34,279 bases of DNA, taken from assembly GCA_040756995.1 (NCBI GenBank), contig JBFLYK010000068.1:1-34279 (forward strand). Direction: 5' to 3'. This document shows, piece by piece, positions 1-8,395 of the stretch. Under the pieces are notes generated by a model that did no database searches, was not told where the DNA came from, and saw only the letters and a program-made list of their open reading frames with translations. This DNA comes from BP-133 sp040756995 (GTDB taxonomy: Bacteria; Actinomycetota; Acidimicrobiia; IMCC26256; BP-133). The translations under genes and the position numbers were made by a program. Position 1 is the stretch's first letter; each line of letters opens with the position of its first letter.

Positions 1-85
1 AACCGGCGCCGTCAAAGAGCCGGGCGCAGCCGGCGGCGGCGACGGCCGAGACCGTCACCAGCGCCGCCAGCCGCCGGCCGGTCAC
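1..85 (-). CDS. Partial protein downstream of DUF58 gene (N-terminus only)
   Basis: Only the first 28 codons lie in the window. The GTG start at 85 overlaps the stop of the DUF58 gene by GTGA, so the two are translationally coupled. The visible part begins with a short basic stretch followed by a hydrophobic Ala/Val-rich segment ending near a Cys, which fits a first membrane helix or a signal peptide. In actinobacteria a DUF58 gene is often followed by a transglutaminase-like membrane protein (TgpA type). That identity is a guess from position only. Confidence 0.5.
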   Translation of the reverse strand, partial: MTGRRLAALVTVSAVAAAGCARLFDGAG

Positions 86-1320
86 CGCCGAACCACCTCG
101 CGGCGGCCACAGCCGAGGACGGCGGCGTTCCAGGCGGCGGCGAAGTCCTGTCCCGGGGCGGCCGGCACCACGACCGCTCCCGGCGCCGACCGGGTCGCGG
201 CGGCCGAGCCACAGTCGGCGATCATCACCAGGCCCAGGCGGGGACGAAGAGAGCCGAGGGCGGCGAACTCGACCGGCGTGGCGCGGCCCACGACGGCGGC
301 CAGAGGCCCGCTGGGGTCGCGGCGGATCGACTGGACGGCCAGCGCGAAACGATCGACGGCGTCACGGTCCTCCGGCGTCACCCGGGCCAGGTGCTCGAGG
401 ACGGTGGCCCACCGGCCGTCGCCCCGGCTGCCGGAGGTGGCGGCCCGGGATCCGTCGAGCTCGACGTCGAACCCTCCGGTGGTGACGAACCGGAGGCGGC
501 GCCCGTCCTCCACGAGGGCGGCGGCGATGGAGGCCGCCACCTCCAAGGCCCGCTCGAACGAGTCACCCCCGTGGGCGGCGGCCCGGGTGTCGAGCAGCAC
601 GGTGGCCATCTCGCCGAAGCGCAGCTCGTCCTGGCGCAGCATGAGGTCGCCCATCCGGGCGGTCGAACGCCAGTGGACCCGCCGGAGGTCGTCCCCCACC
701 TCGTACTCCCGCAGGGCGAAGAAGTCGTCCCCCCGGGGCGAACGGGCCGGCGTAGTGCTGCCCCGGCGGGCCTCCCTGGTCGGCGACCCGGGCAGGGCCA
801 GCACGGGATGGATGCGGGGGTGGACCACCAACCGGGCCGTGCCCGCCACCTCGACCCGCCGCGCCACCAGCCCGAACCGGTCGGCCACGCTCACCGTCAT
901 CGGGCCGACGGCCAGCACCCCCCGCCGCCCGGTCGGAAGGTCGTAGGTGGCCTCGGCCATCGCACCGGGGGCGAGCGACGGCACGAGGCATCGGGCCGCC
1001 GGAGTCGGGCCCGCCCCCACTTCGTCGACGGCCTCGGCCGGGCACGTGGCCGCGGTCTTCCCGACGTTGGTGAAGCGCAGCCGGGCGTGGGCGTGGTCGC
1101 CCACCCCGACCCGGCTCGGCGCCAGCCACCGCTCCCCTCGCCAGGTCATCGGCGCCCGCCGGACCACGACGGTCGCCACGCCCACGGCCAGCCCGGCCGC
1201 CATCGCCAGACCGGCCAGTTCCCCGGACCCGAACAGCTTCGCCGCCACCAGCAGGGCTCCGGCGGCGACCAGCACACCCCGGCCCGGGACGGTGAGCCGG
1301 ACGGGGCCGGCCGGTTTCAC
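82..1320 (-). CDS. DUF58 domain-containing protein
   Basis: This 412-residue protein starts at GTG 1320, overlapping the stop of the upstream delta-60 repeat gene by four bases. Two hydrophobic segments lie in residues 10-50. An extracytoplasmic-like beta domain follows, and then the DUF58 core with its hallmark stretch: an REY motif, a D-D-x-R-x-V-H-W-R-S-T-A-R segment and an M-L-R-Q-D-E segment. The C-terminal half has the look of a von Willebrand A-like fold. DUF58 proteins usually accompany MoxR AAA ATPases and transglutaminase-like proteins. No MoxR gene is seen here, although it could lie beyond the left edge. The substrate is unknown. The family call is firm; the cellular role is not. 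Confidence 0.85.
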   Translation of the reverse strand: MKPAGPVRLTVPGRGVLVAAGALLVAAKLFGSGELAGLAMAAGLAVGVATVVVRRAPMTWRGERWLAPSRVGVGDHAHARLRFTNVGKTAATCPAEAVDEVGAGPTPAARCLVPSLAPGAMAEATYDLPTGRRGVLAVGPMTVSVADRFGLVARRVEVAGTARLVVHPRIHPVLALPGSPTREARRGSTTPARSPRGDDFFALREYEVGDDLRRVHWRSTARMGDLMLRQDELRFGEMATVLLDTRAAAHGGDSFERALEVAASIAAALVEDGRRLRFVTTGGFDVELDGSRAATSGSRGDGRWATVLEHLARVTPEDRDAVDRFALAVQSIRRDPSGPLAAVVGRATPVEFAALGSLRPRLGLVMIADCGSAAATRSAPGAVVVPAAPGQDFAAAWNAAVLGCGRREVVRR

Positions 1321-2663
1321 CCGTCGACCTCGGCGTAGCGGACGAGGAAGAGCCTGGGGTTCGTGTTCTCGGCGTCGAGCGACGTACCGGCCACCACCAG
1401 CCGGCCGCCGGGATAGAGAGCGGCGGCGGTGCCGTCGTCGTGGCCGGGGGTCACGTCGGTGGCGACCGTCCCGCCCTGCCCGAAGGCGGTGTCCAGCGCG
1501 CCGTCCGGTCCGTAGCGGGCCAGCGCCACGTCCCGCCAGTCCCCGGCCAGCCGCTCCCCCACCAGCAGGAGCCGGCCGCTCGGCAGCTGGAGCAGCCCGT
1601 GGGCGCCGCCGATGGGCGGTCCGGCCTTGGACACGCCGCCCTGGCCGAAGGCCGGGTCGAGGACTCCGTTGCCGAGGTAGCGCAGGACCGTGAAGGCGGA
1701 GCCCGAGGCGCCGGCGGCGATGACGGAGCCGCCCGGCCCGGACGCCACGCCCGCCGCCCACTCGCCGGTGGAACCGAGGTCGGTGGCGACGACGCCCCGC
1801 TTGCCGAACGAGTCGTCGGGAACGCCGTCGGCCGAGTACCGCCCGACGCCGAAGTCGAACGGGCCGCCCGAGGTTCCGGCCTGCCCGGCCACCAGCAGCC
1901 TGCCGCCCGGTTCGAAGCCGAGGCTGAGGGCGTTGAGCAGCCCCCGGGTCGTCCGCTCGGTGCCGCTCTTGCCCGATCCGAAAGTGGTGTCGAGCTGCCC
2001 GTCGGGCCGGTACCGGGCCAGGGCCACGGCCGCCCCGGCCGCTCCGACGGCCAGGATCCGGCCGTCGGGCAGCGCCGCCACCGCCCCCACGCCGTCGTTG
2101 GTGGTCGGGTCGAAGTCGGTGACGACCAGCCCTCCGGAGCCGAACGCCTCGTCGGGCCGGCCGTCGGGCAGGTAGCGGAGGACGGCGAAGGCGGTGCTGG
2201 CCCCGCTCTGCGTCGCTCCCCCGACGACGATCTTCCCGTCCGGTTGCAGGGCCACCGCCGTGCCGCTGGACGAGCCCAGCGCCACGTCGCCCACCACCGC
2301 GCCCTTGAGCGGACTGTCGAGGGTGACGAGATCGGTCCACACCCGCCCGCCCGTCCCGAACGAGGGATCGAGCTTCCCGTCGGGCAGGAAGCGCAGCAGC
2401 AGGACGGCGTAACCGTTGCGGGCGGGGGCGGCGGTTCCGGCGACGACGATCTTGCCGTCGGGCTGCACGACCTGGTCCCCCGGCCATTCGCCGGCACCGG
2501 GGGGCGGCGGGACGAGGACTTTGCCGCCCTGCCCGAACTCGGTGTCCAGCACGCCGACGGACGGGCCGGCCGCGCCCGATGGTGACGGCAGGGCGAGCAG
2601 CGCCGACAGCAGAACCAACGCCAGCGGTGTCCGGCAACGGCGCAGTGTCGACCGCAGGTCCAC
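1317..2663 (-). CDS. Exported delta-60 repeat (beta-propeller-like) protein
   Basis: The protein has 448 residues if it starts at GTG 2663, the choice made because a basic N-terminus and a hydrophobic signal peptide ending in an A-x-A-like site follow at once. An upstream in-frame start at 2747 would place about 28 non-signal residues in front. About seven repeats of roughly 55-60 residues follow. Each carries an L-D-x-x-F-G-x-G-G turn and a later P-D-G-[KR]-[IL]-x-V-x-G strand, the pattern of the delta-60 repeat family. Such proteins are secreted or surface-attached, with unknown ligands. It is probably the first gene of a run that continues into the DUF58 gene. The upstream region is AT-rich and shared with the divergent PucR-type regulator. 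Confidence 0.85.
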   Translation of the reverse strand: MDLRSTLRRCRTPLALVLLSALLALPSPSGAAGPSVGVLDTEFGQGGKVLVPPPPGAGEWPGDQVVQPDGKIVVAGTAAPARNGYAVLLLRFLPDGKLDPSFGTGGRVWTDLVTLDSPLKGAVVGDVALGSSSGTAVALQPDGKIVVGGATQSGASTAFAVLRYLPDGRPDEAFGSGGLVVTDFDPTTNDGVGAVAALPDGRILAVGAAGAAVALARYRPDGQLDTTFGSGKSGTERTTRGLLNALSLGFEPGGRLLVAGQAGTSGGPFDFGVGRYSADGVPDDSFGKRGVVATDLGSTGEWAAGVASGPGGSVIAAGASGSAFTVLRYLGNGVLDPAFGQGGVSKAGPPIGGAHGLLQLPSGRLLLVGERLAGDWRDVALARYGPDGALDTAFGQGGTVATDVTPGHDDGTAAALYPGGRLVVAGTSLDAENTNPRLFLVRYAEVDG

Positions 2664-2712
2664 CGCTGGATGGTATCGCCAGAATTGCCGCCTAAAAATT
2701 GTCTGAATCCTA

Positions 2713-2733
2713 GGAAACCAATAGCTGGTTTCC
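2713..2733. promoter_or_regulatory. Perfect palindrome in divergent promoter region
   Basis: GGAAACCA and TGGTTTCC form a perfect 8-base inverted repeat around ATAGC. It lies in the short AT-rich gap between the delta-60 repeat gene (minus) and the first PucR-type regulator (plus), 20 bases before the latter's GTG. Position and symmetry fit an operator for the downstream regulator. A hairpin in the leader RNA is the alternative. Confidence 0.6.
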
Positions 2734-2752
2734 AAGGAACGAGACAAGTATT

Positions 2753-3634
2753 GTGCCGGCCATGGCCATCGCGACGCACCAGCTCGAGACCGATCCCCTC
2801 ATCGCCCGGCTGCTCGAGGCGCAGGAAGAGCTGTGCCGGCTGCTGGAGCGGGACCAGCGGGAGTTCTTCCTCGACCTCCTGGCCGGGCGAGCCACCGAGT
2901 GCCTGGTCCTCCAGGGCCGCCGGTTGGGCCACGATCTCGAGCAGCCGCACTGGCCGCTCGTCTTCCGGGCCGAGACCGGAGCCCATGCCGCCCGCCATGC
3001 CGGCGACCCGACGGGCCGGCTCGAGCAGGCGGTGCGCGACGGCCTGCGCGAAGTCGATCCTTCGGGGCGGCCGGCGCCGGTGGTGGGTCTCCACGGCGAC
3101 GCGGTGGTGGTGTTCCTGCCCGACGGTCTGCCGGCCGGTCCGGCGAAGCTGGCCTCCCGCGTCCGGATCCTGGCCTCCCGGCGCGGACTGCAGGTGCTGG
3201 CCGGCTGGGGGCCGCGCTGCGACGACCTCCGCTCCTTCGGCGCCGGGGTGGCCCGGGCCCGGTGGGTGATCGACGTCCTGGCCGGGATGCCCGGCGATCC
3301 TGCCCCGGCGGGCTACGACGACCTCGGCATCTACGGCCTGTTGTACGAGAAGCGCGACCGCGACCAGCTGGCCGACTTCGCCGACCGCTGGCTCGGCCCG
3401 CTGCTGGAGCACGGCGAGTTGACCCACACCCTGCGGGTGTTCCTGGAGACGGGCGGCCCGTCGGCCGCCGCCTCGGCGCTGTTCGTGCACATCTCCACGC
3501 TCAAGTACCGGCTGCGCAAGATCGAATCGATCCTCGGCGTCGACCTGTCCGACCCCGAGGAGTGCTTCAACCTTCGGCTGGCCTTCAAGATCCTGGCCGT
3601 GCAGGAGCGTCTGTCCGCCGGGAGCTGGGCGTGA
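2753..3634 (+). CDS. PucR-type helix-turn-helix transcriptional regulator
   Basis: A 293-residue protein whose last about 60 residues match the PucR/CdaR C-terminal helix-turn-helix: a leucine-rich helix, an A-x-A-L-x-V-H-x-S-T-L-K-Y-R-L-x-K-I segment and a conserved D-L-x-x-P-E tail. The N-terminal 200 residues are poorly conserved and probably hold the sensor part. The start may be GTG 2753 or ATG 2762; an AAGGA lies 14 bases before the GTG, rather far. The stop overlaps the next regulator gene by GTGA. The two proteins share their C-terminal 100 residues and look like a tandem duplication with different sensors. Being first in the run, it probably controls the oxidoreductase/comA genes downstream. 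PucR relatives are usually activators; the ligand is unknown. Confidence 0.85.
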   Translation: MPAMAIATHQLETDPLIARLLEAQEELCRLLERDQREFFLDLLAGRATECLVLQGRRLGHDLEQPHWPLVFRAETGAHAARHAGDPTGRLEQAVRDGLREVDPSGRPAPVVGLHGDAVVVFLPDGLPAGPAKLASRVRILASRRGLQVLAGWGPRCDDLRSFGAGVARARWVIDVLAGMPGDPAPAGYDDLGIYGLLYEKRDRDQLADFADRWLGPLLEHGELTHTLRVFLETGGPSAAASALFVHISTLKYRLRKIESILGVDLSDPEECFNLRLAFKILAVQERLSAGSWA

Positions 3635-5022
3635 GGGACACCGGCCTGCCCGGCGTCAGGCTCGACGACCGGGAGCACGTCTGCGTCTTCTACCGGGGCC
3701 CGGAGGAGCGCGACAACGTCCTGGGGGCGTTCTTCCGGGCCGGCTACGCCGAGGGCGACAAGTGCCTCTGCATCGCCGACGACCACGACCCGGCGGCCGT
3801 GGCCGCCCGGCTCGACCCGGACCATCGCCGTGGTCCGGACCAGCTCACGGTCCTCCCGGCCACGGCCTACCTGACCGACGGCCGGTTCGAGCCGGAGCAG
3901 GTCTACGACCAGTGGCACTCGATCATCGGCGGCTATGTCGAAGGCGGCTACCGCCATGTGCGGGGGACGGGCGAGCTGAGCTGGTTCCTCCGCCACCACC
4001 GGTCGAGCGGAGGCGACGCCGGCCCGCTGCTGGAGTACGAGGCGCTGTGCAACCGGCTGGTCAAGCGCCGGCCGGCCACGATCTTCTGCCTCTACGACCT
4101 CGACCTGCTCGACGCCGACCTCCTGCCCGGCGTGCTCCGGCACCATCCCGCCGCCATCGTCAACGGGACGCTGTTCCGGGCGCCGTGGGGCATCGACGAG
4201 CGGGCCTCCGGTGCCGGCGACGCCCTCCGGCTCGCCGAGCAGCTGGTGGCCGGCGCCCGCCGCCAGGAGGAGATCACCGAGCTCCTGGCCGGGGTGCGCC
4301 GGGCCGTGCTCGAAGCCGAGGGCGCGGCTCGCCTGGCCCGCAACCTCCTCGGCGGAAGGCCGGTCGACGCCACCGACAAGGCGACACTGCAGGCCTTCGG
4401 GGTCGACGTCGACACGCCGGCCCGGGTGGTGGTGATGCGCCCGCCGCCGGACGCCGCCGATCTCTCCGCCCGCGGGATCCGGCTCGTCGCCTCCCAGCCC
4501 GGCGAGGTCGCCTTCGTCCTCGACGACGCGACCCTGGAGGAGCGGACCCTCGAGGAGCTCAGCGGCGCCGGGCGCGCCATGGGCCTGGGCCGGGCCCGCA
4601 CCGGATCCGACGGCGCCGTCCGCTCCTACGCCGAGGCCCGCCGGGCCGCCGACTTCGCCGAGCGGCTCGGGCGGCCCGTCCTCCGGCACGAGGATCTCGG
4701 CCTGTTCTCGTTGCTGGCCGAGGGGGGCGACTCCGAGGCGATGGCCGACTTCGTGGCCGAGTGGCTGGGGCCGCTGCTGGCCCACGACGCCCGACGGACC
4801 CCGAAGCTGCTGCCGACCCTGGCCGCCTACCTGGACGCCGGCGCCGCCCAGCAGGCGACGGCCGACGCCCTCGGCGTCCACGTGAGCACTCTGAAGTACC
4901 GGCTGGGCCGCATCGAGGAGGTGACGGGGCGCGACCTCTCGGTGCCCGAGGTCCGCTTCCAGCTCCAGGTCGCCCTGGCCGCGCAACGCACCCTCACCGT
5001 TCTTCACACCAAAGGGGATTGA
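3631..5022 (+). CDS. MEDS-domain / PucR-type transcriptional regulator
   Basis: Start GTG 3631 overlaps the previous stop and has a GGGAG about seven bases upstream, giving 463 residues. Residues 1-165 resemble the MEDS domain (methanogen/methylotroph, DcmR sensory), with the early H-V-C-V-F-Y segment, a C-L-C-I-A-D strand, a Y-x-x-x-G-x-F-x-P strand, an R-G-x-G-E-x-S-W segment and a late I-F-C-L-Y-D-L strand. A middle region follows, then a C-terminal PucR-type helix-turn-helix (about 400-455) containing V-H-V-S-T-L-K-Y-R-L. MEDS domains are thought to bind small hydrocarbon-derived or C1-related signals in DcmR-like regulators. This combination therefore fits control of an unusual catabolic operon. 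The oxidoreductase ATG overlaps its stop by one base (TGATG). Confidence 0.85.
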   Translation: MRDTGLPGVRLDDREHVCVFYRGPEERDNVLGAFFRAGYAEGDKCLCIADDHDPAAVAARLDPDHRRGPDQLTVLPATAYLTDGRFEPEQVYDQWHSIIGGYVEGGYRHVRGTGELSWFLRHHRSSGGDAGPLLEYEALCNRLVKRRPATIFCLYDLDLLDADLLPGVLRHHPAAIVNGTLFRAPWGIDERASGAGDALRLAEQLVAGARRQEEITELLAGVRRAVLEAEGAARLARNLLGGRPVDATDKATLQAFGVDVDTPARVVVMRPPPDAADLSARGIRLVASQPGEVAFVLDDATLEERTLEELSGAGRAMGLGRARTGSDGAVRSYAEARRAADFAERLGRPVLRHEDLGLFSLLAEGGDSEAMADFVAEWLGPLLAHDARRTPKLLPTLAAYLDAGAAQQATADALGVHVSTLKYRLGRIEEVTGRDLSVPEVRFQLQVALAAQRTLTVLHTKGD

Positions 5023-6590
5023 TGGACATCTACGGCAAGCCCTTCGTCCCGACCATGCGGGAGTGGGCGAAGATCGTCGACGACTACCTGGAGAACCCTG
5101 ACCAGGAGCCGATCCGCAACGTGGCGCCCAAGTCGGTCGATGACCGGCCCTACGACGCCATCTTCATCGGCGGGGGCGCCGCCGGCCGGTTCGGAGCGGC
5201 CTTCACCAAGGCCCGGGGCGGCCGGCCGCTGATCGTCGACAAGTGGCCGTTCCTCGGCGGGTCCTGCCCCCACGAAGCCTGCGTGCCCCATCACGTGTTC
5301 TCCGACTGCGCCCGCCAGCTCGACCTGCAGCGGTGGTTCTCCGGTCAGCTGTGGTTCCCGGAATTCGACGACAAGAAGGTCTCGGTCCTCGAGATCATCG
5401 AGATGTTCAAGAAGGGGCGGGGCGGGGCCCACGCCATCATGAACCTCCAGACCAAGGACCAGCTGGGCGTGGAGTACATCCTCAACGCCGCGGCCACGGT
5501 CATCGACAACCACACCGTCGAGGTGGCCGGCGAACGCTTCACCGCCCGGAACCTGGTGCTGGCCACCGGGGCCCGCACGCTGCTCCCCGACATCCCCGGT
5601 CTTCACCTGAAGGGCGTCTACGACTTCGCCACGCTCATCAGCGACCTCGACTACGAGCCGAGCCGGTGCGTGATCATCGGCGGCTCCAAGGTCGCCATCG
5701 AGTACGGGTCGTTCTTCCAGAGCGCCGGCATCCAGACCACGATCCTCACCCGCAGCCCGCTCATGGCCACGCAGAGCCTCCACCACGTCGACGACGACCT
5801 CCGGCAGTACGTCGTCGAGGGCATGCGACTCCGGGGAATCGAGATCCTGGACGGGGTCGAGCCGCTCGAGGTCCTGGGCAACGGCAAGGCCACCGGCGTC
5901 TCCTTCCGCAACGCCGCCGGCGCGACCGAGACGCGGGACTGCGACTTCGTCTTCATCGCCACCGGCGAGCGGGCCTGCTCGCAGCCCTTCGTCGACGCCC
6001 TGGGCGTCGAGGTCGACGAGCGCATGAACATCAAGGTCGACTGGACGATGAAGACTTCGGTCCCCGACGTCTACGCCGTCGGCGACCTGATCGGCCCGCC
6101 CCTGGAGATGTTCAAGGCCCGCAAGTCGGGGTGCGTGGCCGCCCGCAACATCATGGGCGAGCACTGGGAGTGGGACTACACCGAGTACCCGGACTTCCTG
6201 CACTCCACCTACGAGGTCACCTGGTGCGGGCTCTCGGAGAGGGAGGCACGGGAGCAGTACAAGAACGTGGTCAAGATCCAGATGCCGCCCGAGGGTCTGG
6301 ACCACAAGGACGTCGGCATGCCCGTCGGCGACGCCAGCATGCTCTACGGCATGCGCTACCCGGAGCTGACCGGGTTCTGCAAGCTGCTCATCGACGGCGA
6401 CTCCCGGCGGATCATCGGCGCCCACTATGTCGGCTTCGGGGTGAAGAACGCCTTCCAGTACCTCGACGAGCTGATGCGCCGGGGCATCACCATCGACGAG
6501 ATGGGCGATCTGAACGAACTGTTCCTCAACGACCTGTTCATCCAGCTCTGCCGGCTCCGTTCCGGACAGGCGCAGCTGCAGGATCTCTAG
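5022..6590 (+). CDS. 2-ketopropyl-CoM oxidoreductase/carboxylase-like flavin disulfide oxidoreductase
   Basis: A 522-residue FAD/NAD(P)H disulfide oxidoreductase, with a G-G-G-A-A-G-R FAD motif (50-56), the redox pair C82 and C87, an NADPH-binding domain (about 215-245), a G-D-x-I FAD motif (354-357) and a dimerisation domain. Compared from memory with Xanthobacter 2-KPCC (XecC, 523 residues), numbering matches for C82, H84, C87, H137, M140 and CoM-sulfonate-binding R56; R365 corresponds to R367 here. Like XecC it has Phe at 501 rather than the usual catalytic His. XecC His506 is missing: the segment reads F501-L-N-D-L-F506, one residue shorter. 2-KPCC cleaves 2-ketopropyl-CoM and carboxylates the product. 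This homologue may instead reduce a CoM disulfide or act on another CoM thioether. It overlaps the MEDS regulator by one base and precedes comA by 45 bases. Confidence 0.85.
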   Translation: MDIYGKPFVPTMREWAKIVDDYLENPDQEPIRNVAPKSVDDRPYDAIFIGGGAAGRFGAAFTKARGGRPLIVDKWPFLGGSCPHEACVPHHVFSDCARQLDLQRWFSGQLWFPEFDDKKVSVLEIIEMFKKGRGGAHAIMNLQTKDQLGVEYILNAAATVIDNHTVEVAGERFTARNLVLATGARTLLPDIPGLHLKGVYDFATLISDLDYEPSRCVIIGGSKVAIEYGSFFQSAGIQTTILTRSPLMATQSLHHVDDDLRQYVVEGMRLRGIEILDGVEPLEVLGNGKATGVSFRNAAGATETRDCDFVFIATGERACSQPFVDALGVEVDERMNIKVDWTMKTSVPDVYAVGDLIGPPLEMFKARKSGCVAARNIMGEHWEWDYTEYPDFLHSTYEVTWCGLSEREAREQYKNVVKIQMPPEGLDHKDVGMPVGDASMLYGMRYPELTGFCKLLIDGDSRRIIGAHYVGFGVKNAFQYLDELMRRGITIDEMGDLNELFLNDLFIQLCRLRSGQAQLQDL

Positions 6591-6635
6591 GAGCCGAGAG
6601 CGGCCCGCCGCGGACCGACCGGTACGCTGAGCACC

Positions 6636-7496
6636 ATGGTGGCGTTACCGGGAGTGCCGCGGCGGGAGGCGGTGCGCAACGACGGGGAGTTGGCCCTGGC
6701 CGACTTCCTCGCCCTCCCGGAGCGCACCGCCAAGCCGCGCTCCAGGGGCGTCACCCACGTGATCGACCGCGGCATGCCGATCGCCATGCTGGAGTCGCTG
6801 CTCGACCTGGCCGGCGCCCACATCGACTTCGTGAAGTTCGGCTGGGGCACCGCCTACGTCAGCCGCCACATCCGGGCCAAGGTCGTCGCCTGCCGGGAGG
6901 CCAAGGTGCAGACGTGCATCGGTGGCACGCTGCTGGAACTGGCCACCGTGCAGGGCAAGCTGCGGGAGTTCGTCCGGTGGGCCGACTCCATCGGCTTCGA
7001 CGGTGTCGAGGTGTCGGAGGGCACGGTGGAACTGGGCCCCGGCATCAAGTCCGGGCTCATCGCGGCGATGGCCCGCGACTTCGTCGTCCTGGCCGAGGTC
7101 GGCTCCAAGGACGCCGAGGCACCGGTGCGGGCCTCGGCCTGGGCGGACCAGATGCAGGCCGACCTCGAGGCCGGGGCCGCCTTCGTCCTGGCCGAAGGCC
7201 GGGAGTCGGGCACCGTCGGTCTCTACCACCCGGATGGGCGGGTCCGCGAGCCGCTGGTCTCGGCGCTGCTGGAGCGGGTCCCGGCCGACCGGATCATCTT
7301 CGAGGCGCCGTCCCCCGCCCAGCAGAAGTGGTTCGTCCGCCATCTCGGCGTCGACGTCAACCTCGGCAACATCGCCACCGACGAGGTCATCGCCCTCGAG
7401 ACACTGCGCCGGGGCTTGAGGGCCGACACCGCCGGGCTCGCCATGCGCCGCCAGGGAAGCCGGCGGGAAGGCGCGCCGCCGTCGGGCACGTGTTGA
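6636..7496 (+). CDS. comA: Phosphosulfolactate synthase (ComA / XcbB1 type)
   Basis: A 286-residue TIM-barrel protein of the ComA family, which adds sulfite to phosphoenolpyruvate to give (R)-2-phospho-3-sulfolactate, the first step to coenzyme M. Visible family signatures are D-F-V-K-F-G-W-G-T (residues 66-74), G-G-T-L near 95, A-E-G-R-E-S-G near 190, I-F-E-A-P near 224, and the near-C-terminal block V-N-L-x-N-I-x-x-D-E-V-I-x-L-E-T-L-R-R-G-L-R. An about 35-residue N-terminal extension and a basic C-terminal tail go beyond the archaeal core of about 250 residues. A TACGCT eight bases before the ATG could be a -10 element of an internal promoter giving a leaderless mRNA. ComA relatives without CoM exist (for example Bacillus YitD), so the CoM assignment rests on neighbours. 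Confidence 0.9.
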   Translation: MVALPGVPRREAVRNDGELALADFLALPERTAKPRSRGVTHVIDRGMPIAMLESLLDLAGAHIDFVKFGWGTAYVSRHIRAKVVACREAKVQTCIGGTLLELATVQGKLREFVRWADSIGFDGVEVSEGTVELGPGIKSGLIAAMARDFVVLAEVGSKDAEAPVRASAWADQMQADLEAGAAFVLAEGRESGTVGLYHPDGRVREPLVSALLERVPADRIIFEAPSPAQQKWFVRHLGVDVNLGNIATDEVIALETLRRGLRADTAGLAMRRQGSRREGAPPSGTC

Positions 7497-8395
7497 CGCT
7501 GCCCGACAACTTCATCTGCCGCCCGTACCGGGGGGTCAGCGTGCAGCACTGGGACGCGCCGCTCGACGAGGCGTCGGTCAAGGAGGTGCTGCTCTCCCGG
7601 GAGGCCTACCGCCGGACGGAGTTCATCGTCCTCCGGGGTGAAGCGGGGGCGACGGCCCTGGTGCGCATCACGTGCTCGTCCCAGGAGGCGCTGTTCAACC
7701 CCGTGATGGCCGTGGAGTGGCTCGGCGGCCCCGACGAATGCGCGTACGTCGTGCGCCATGACATCGACACCGCCAACGCCACCGCCCTGGCCGAGGTGGC
7801 GCAGGCCGAAGGCAACACGGCCCCGATCTACGTGGTCGAAGGCCGCTACCAGCACGTGAACTTCATCGTCCGGGCCAACCCGGTGGTGGTCCGGCTCGTC
7901 GACGTCGTTCCACCGGAGCCGCCCCGGCTGCTCGACCTCGCCCACCAGGCCGTCACCATCGACGAGGATCTGCCGCCCGTCCGCCTCGTGCCCGAGCTCC
8001 TCGACGTCCGCACGCTGGCGGCCGAAGCGCCCGACGAGCACTACCTGCTGCCCTGTCAGGGTGCGGGCCTGGACCTGCCGGGGACCGTCGACTACCTCGA
8101 CCAGCGTCCCGAGCGGGCCGACTGGACGCTGGTGGGCTGCGAGCGCTCCCGCCAGTTCCACCGCTGGTTCTACGGCGGCGACGCCGACCGGGAGGTCGAG
8201 CTCTGCCCCGCCCGCCGCACATCCGGTGACCCGGAGCGCCTCACCCTGCTCCGGTGCTGCCTGCTCGAGCGCGGCATCCGCGTCGAGGGCGAACGGGTCA
8301 TGGTGCCCTGGGGCACCAACCTCTCCGAGGTCCAGACCGCCCTGCGGATCCTGACCGGCGTGGAGCCGGCGGCCGCCCTGGAACGTTCCTGCTAA
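7490..8395 (+). CDS. Unknown Cys-rich protein in the comA operon
   Basis: I do not recognise a characterised family for this 301-residue protein. It may belong to an uncharacterised actinobacterial DUF. GTG 7490 is taken as start, overlapping the comA stop by seven bases; TTG 7493 would give a TTGA overlap. Both imply tight coupling with comA. There is no signal peptide or membrane helix, so it is probably cytoplasmic. The C-terminal half holds C189, C217, H224, C239 and the pair C256-C257, with D-W-T-L-V-G-C-E-R-S and W-F-Y-G stretches that look conserved. This spacing could form a metal or redox site. A role in CoM biosynthesis or use is inferred only from position. It ends convergently with a small minus-strand gene, the two stops overlapping. 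Confidence 0.75.
   Translation: MLTLPDNFICRPYRGVSVQHWDAPLDEASVKEVLLSREAYRRTEFIVLRGEAGATALVRITCSSQEALFNPVMAVEWLGGPDECAYVVRHDIDTANATALAEVAQAEGNTAPIYVVEGRYQHVNFIVRANPVVVRLVDVVPPEPPRLLDLAHQAVTIDEDLPPVRLVPELLDVRTLAAEAPDEHYLLPCQGAGLDLPGTVDYLDQRPERADWTLVGCERSRQFHRWFYGGDADREVELCPARRTSGDPERLTLLRCCLLERGIRVEGERVMVPWGTNLSEVQTALRILTGVEPAAALERSC

Noticed and set aside
391..1338. Long open frame on the plus strand opposite the DUF58 gene
   Set aside because: Composition artefact of high GC; the protein is low-complexity Gly/Pro/Arg, while the minus strand encodes a recognisable family.
1440..2585. Long plus-strand frame opposite the delta-60 repeat gene
   Set aside because: It mirrors the repeat gene; no family resemblance, and the minus-strand repeats are clear.
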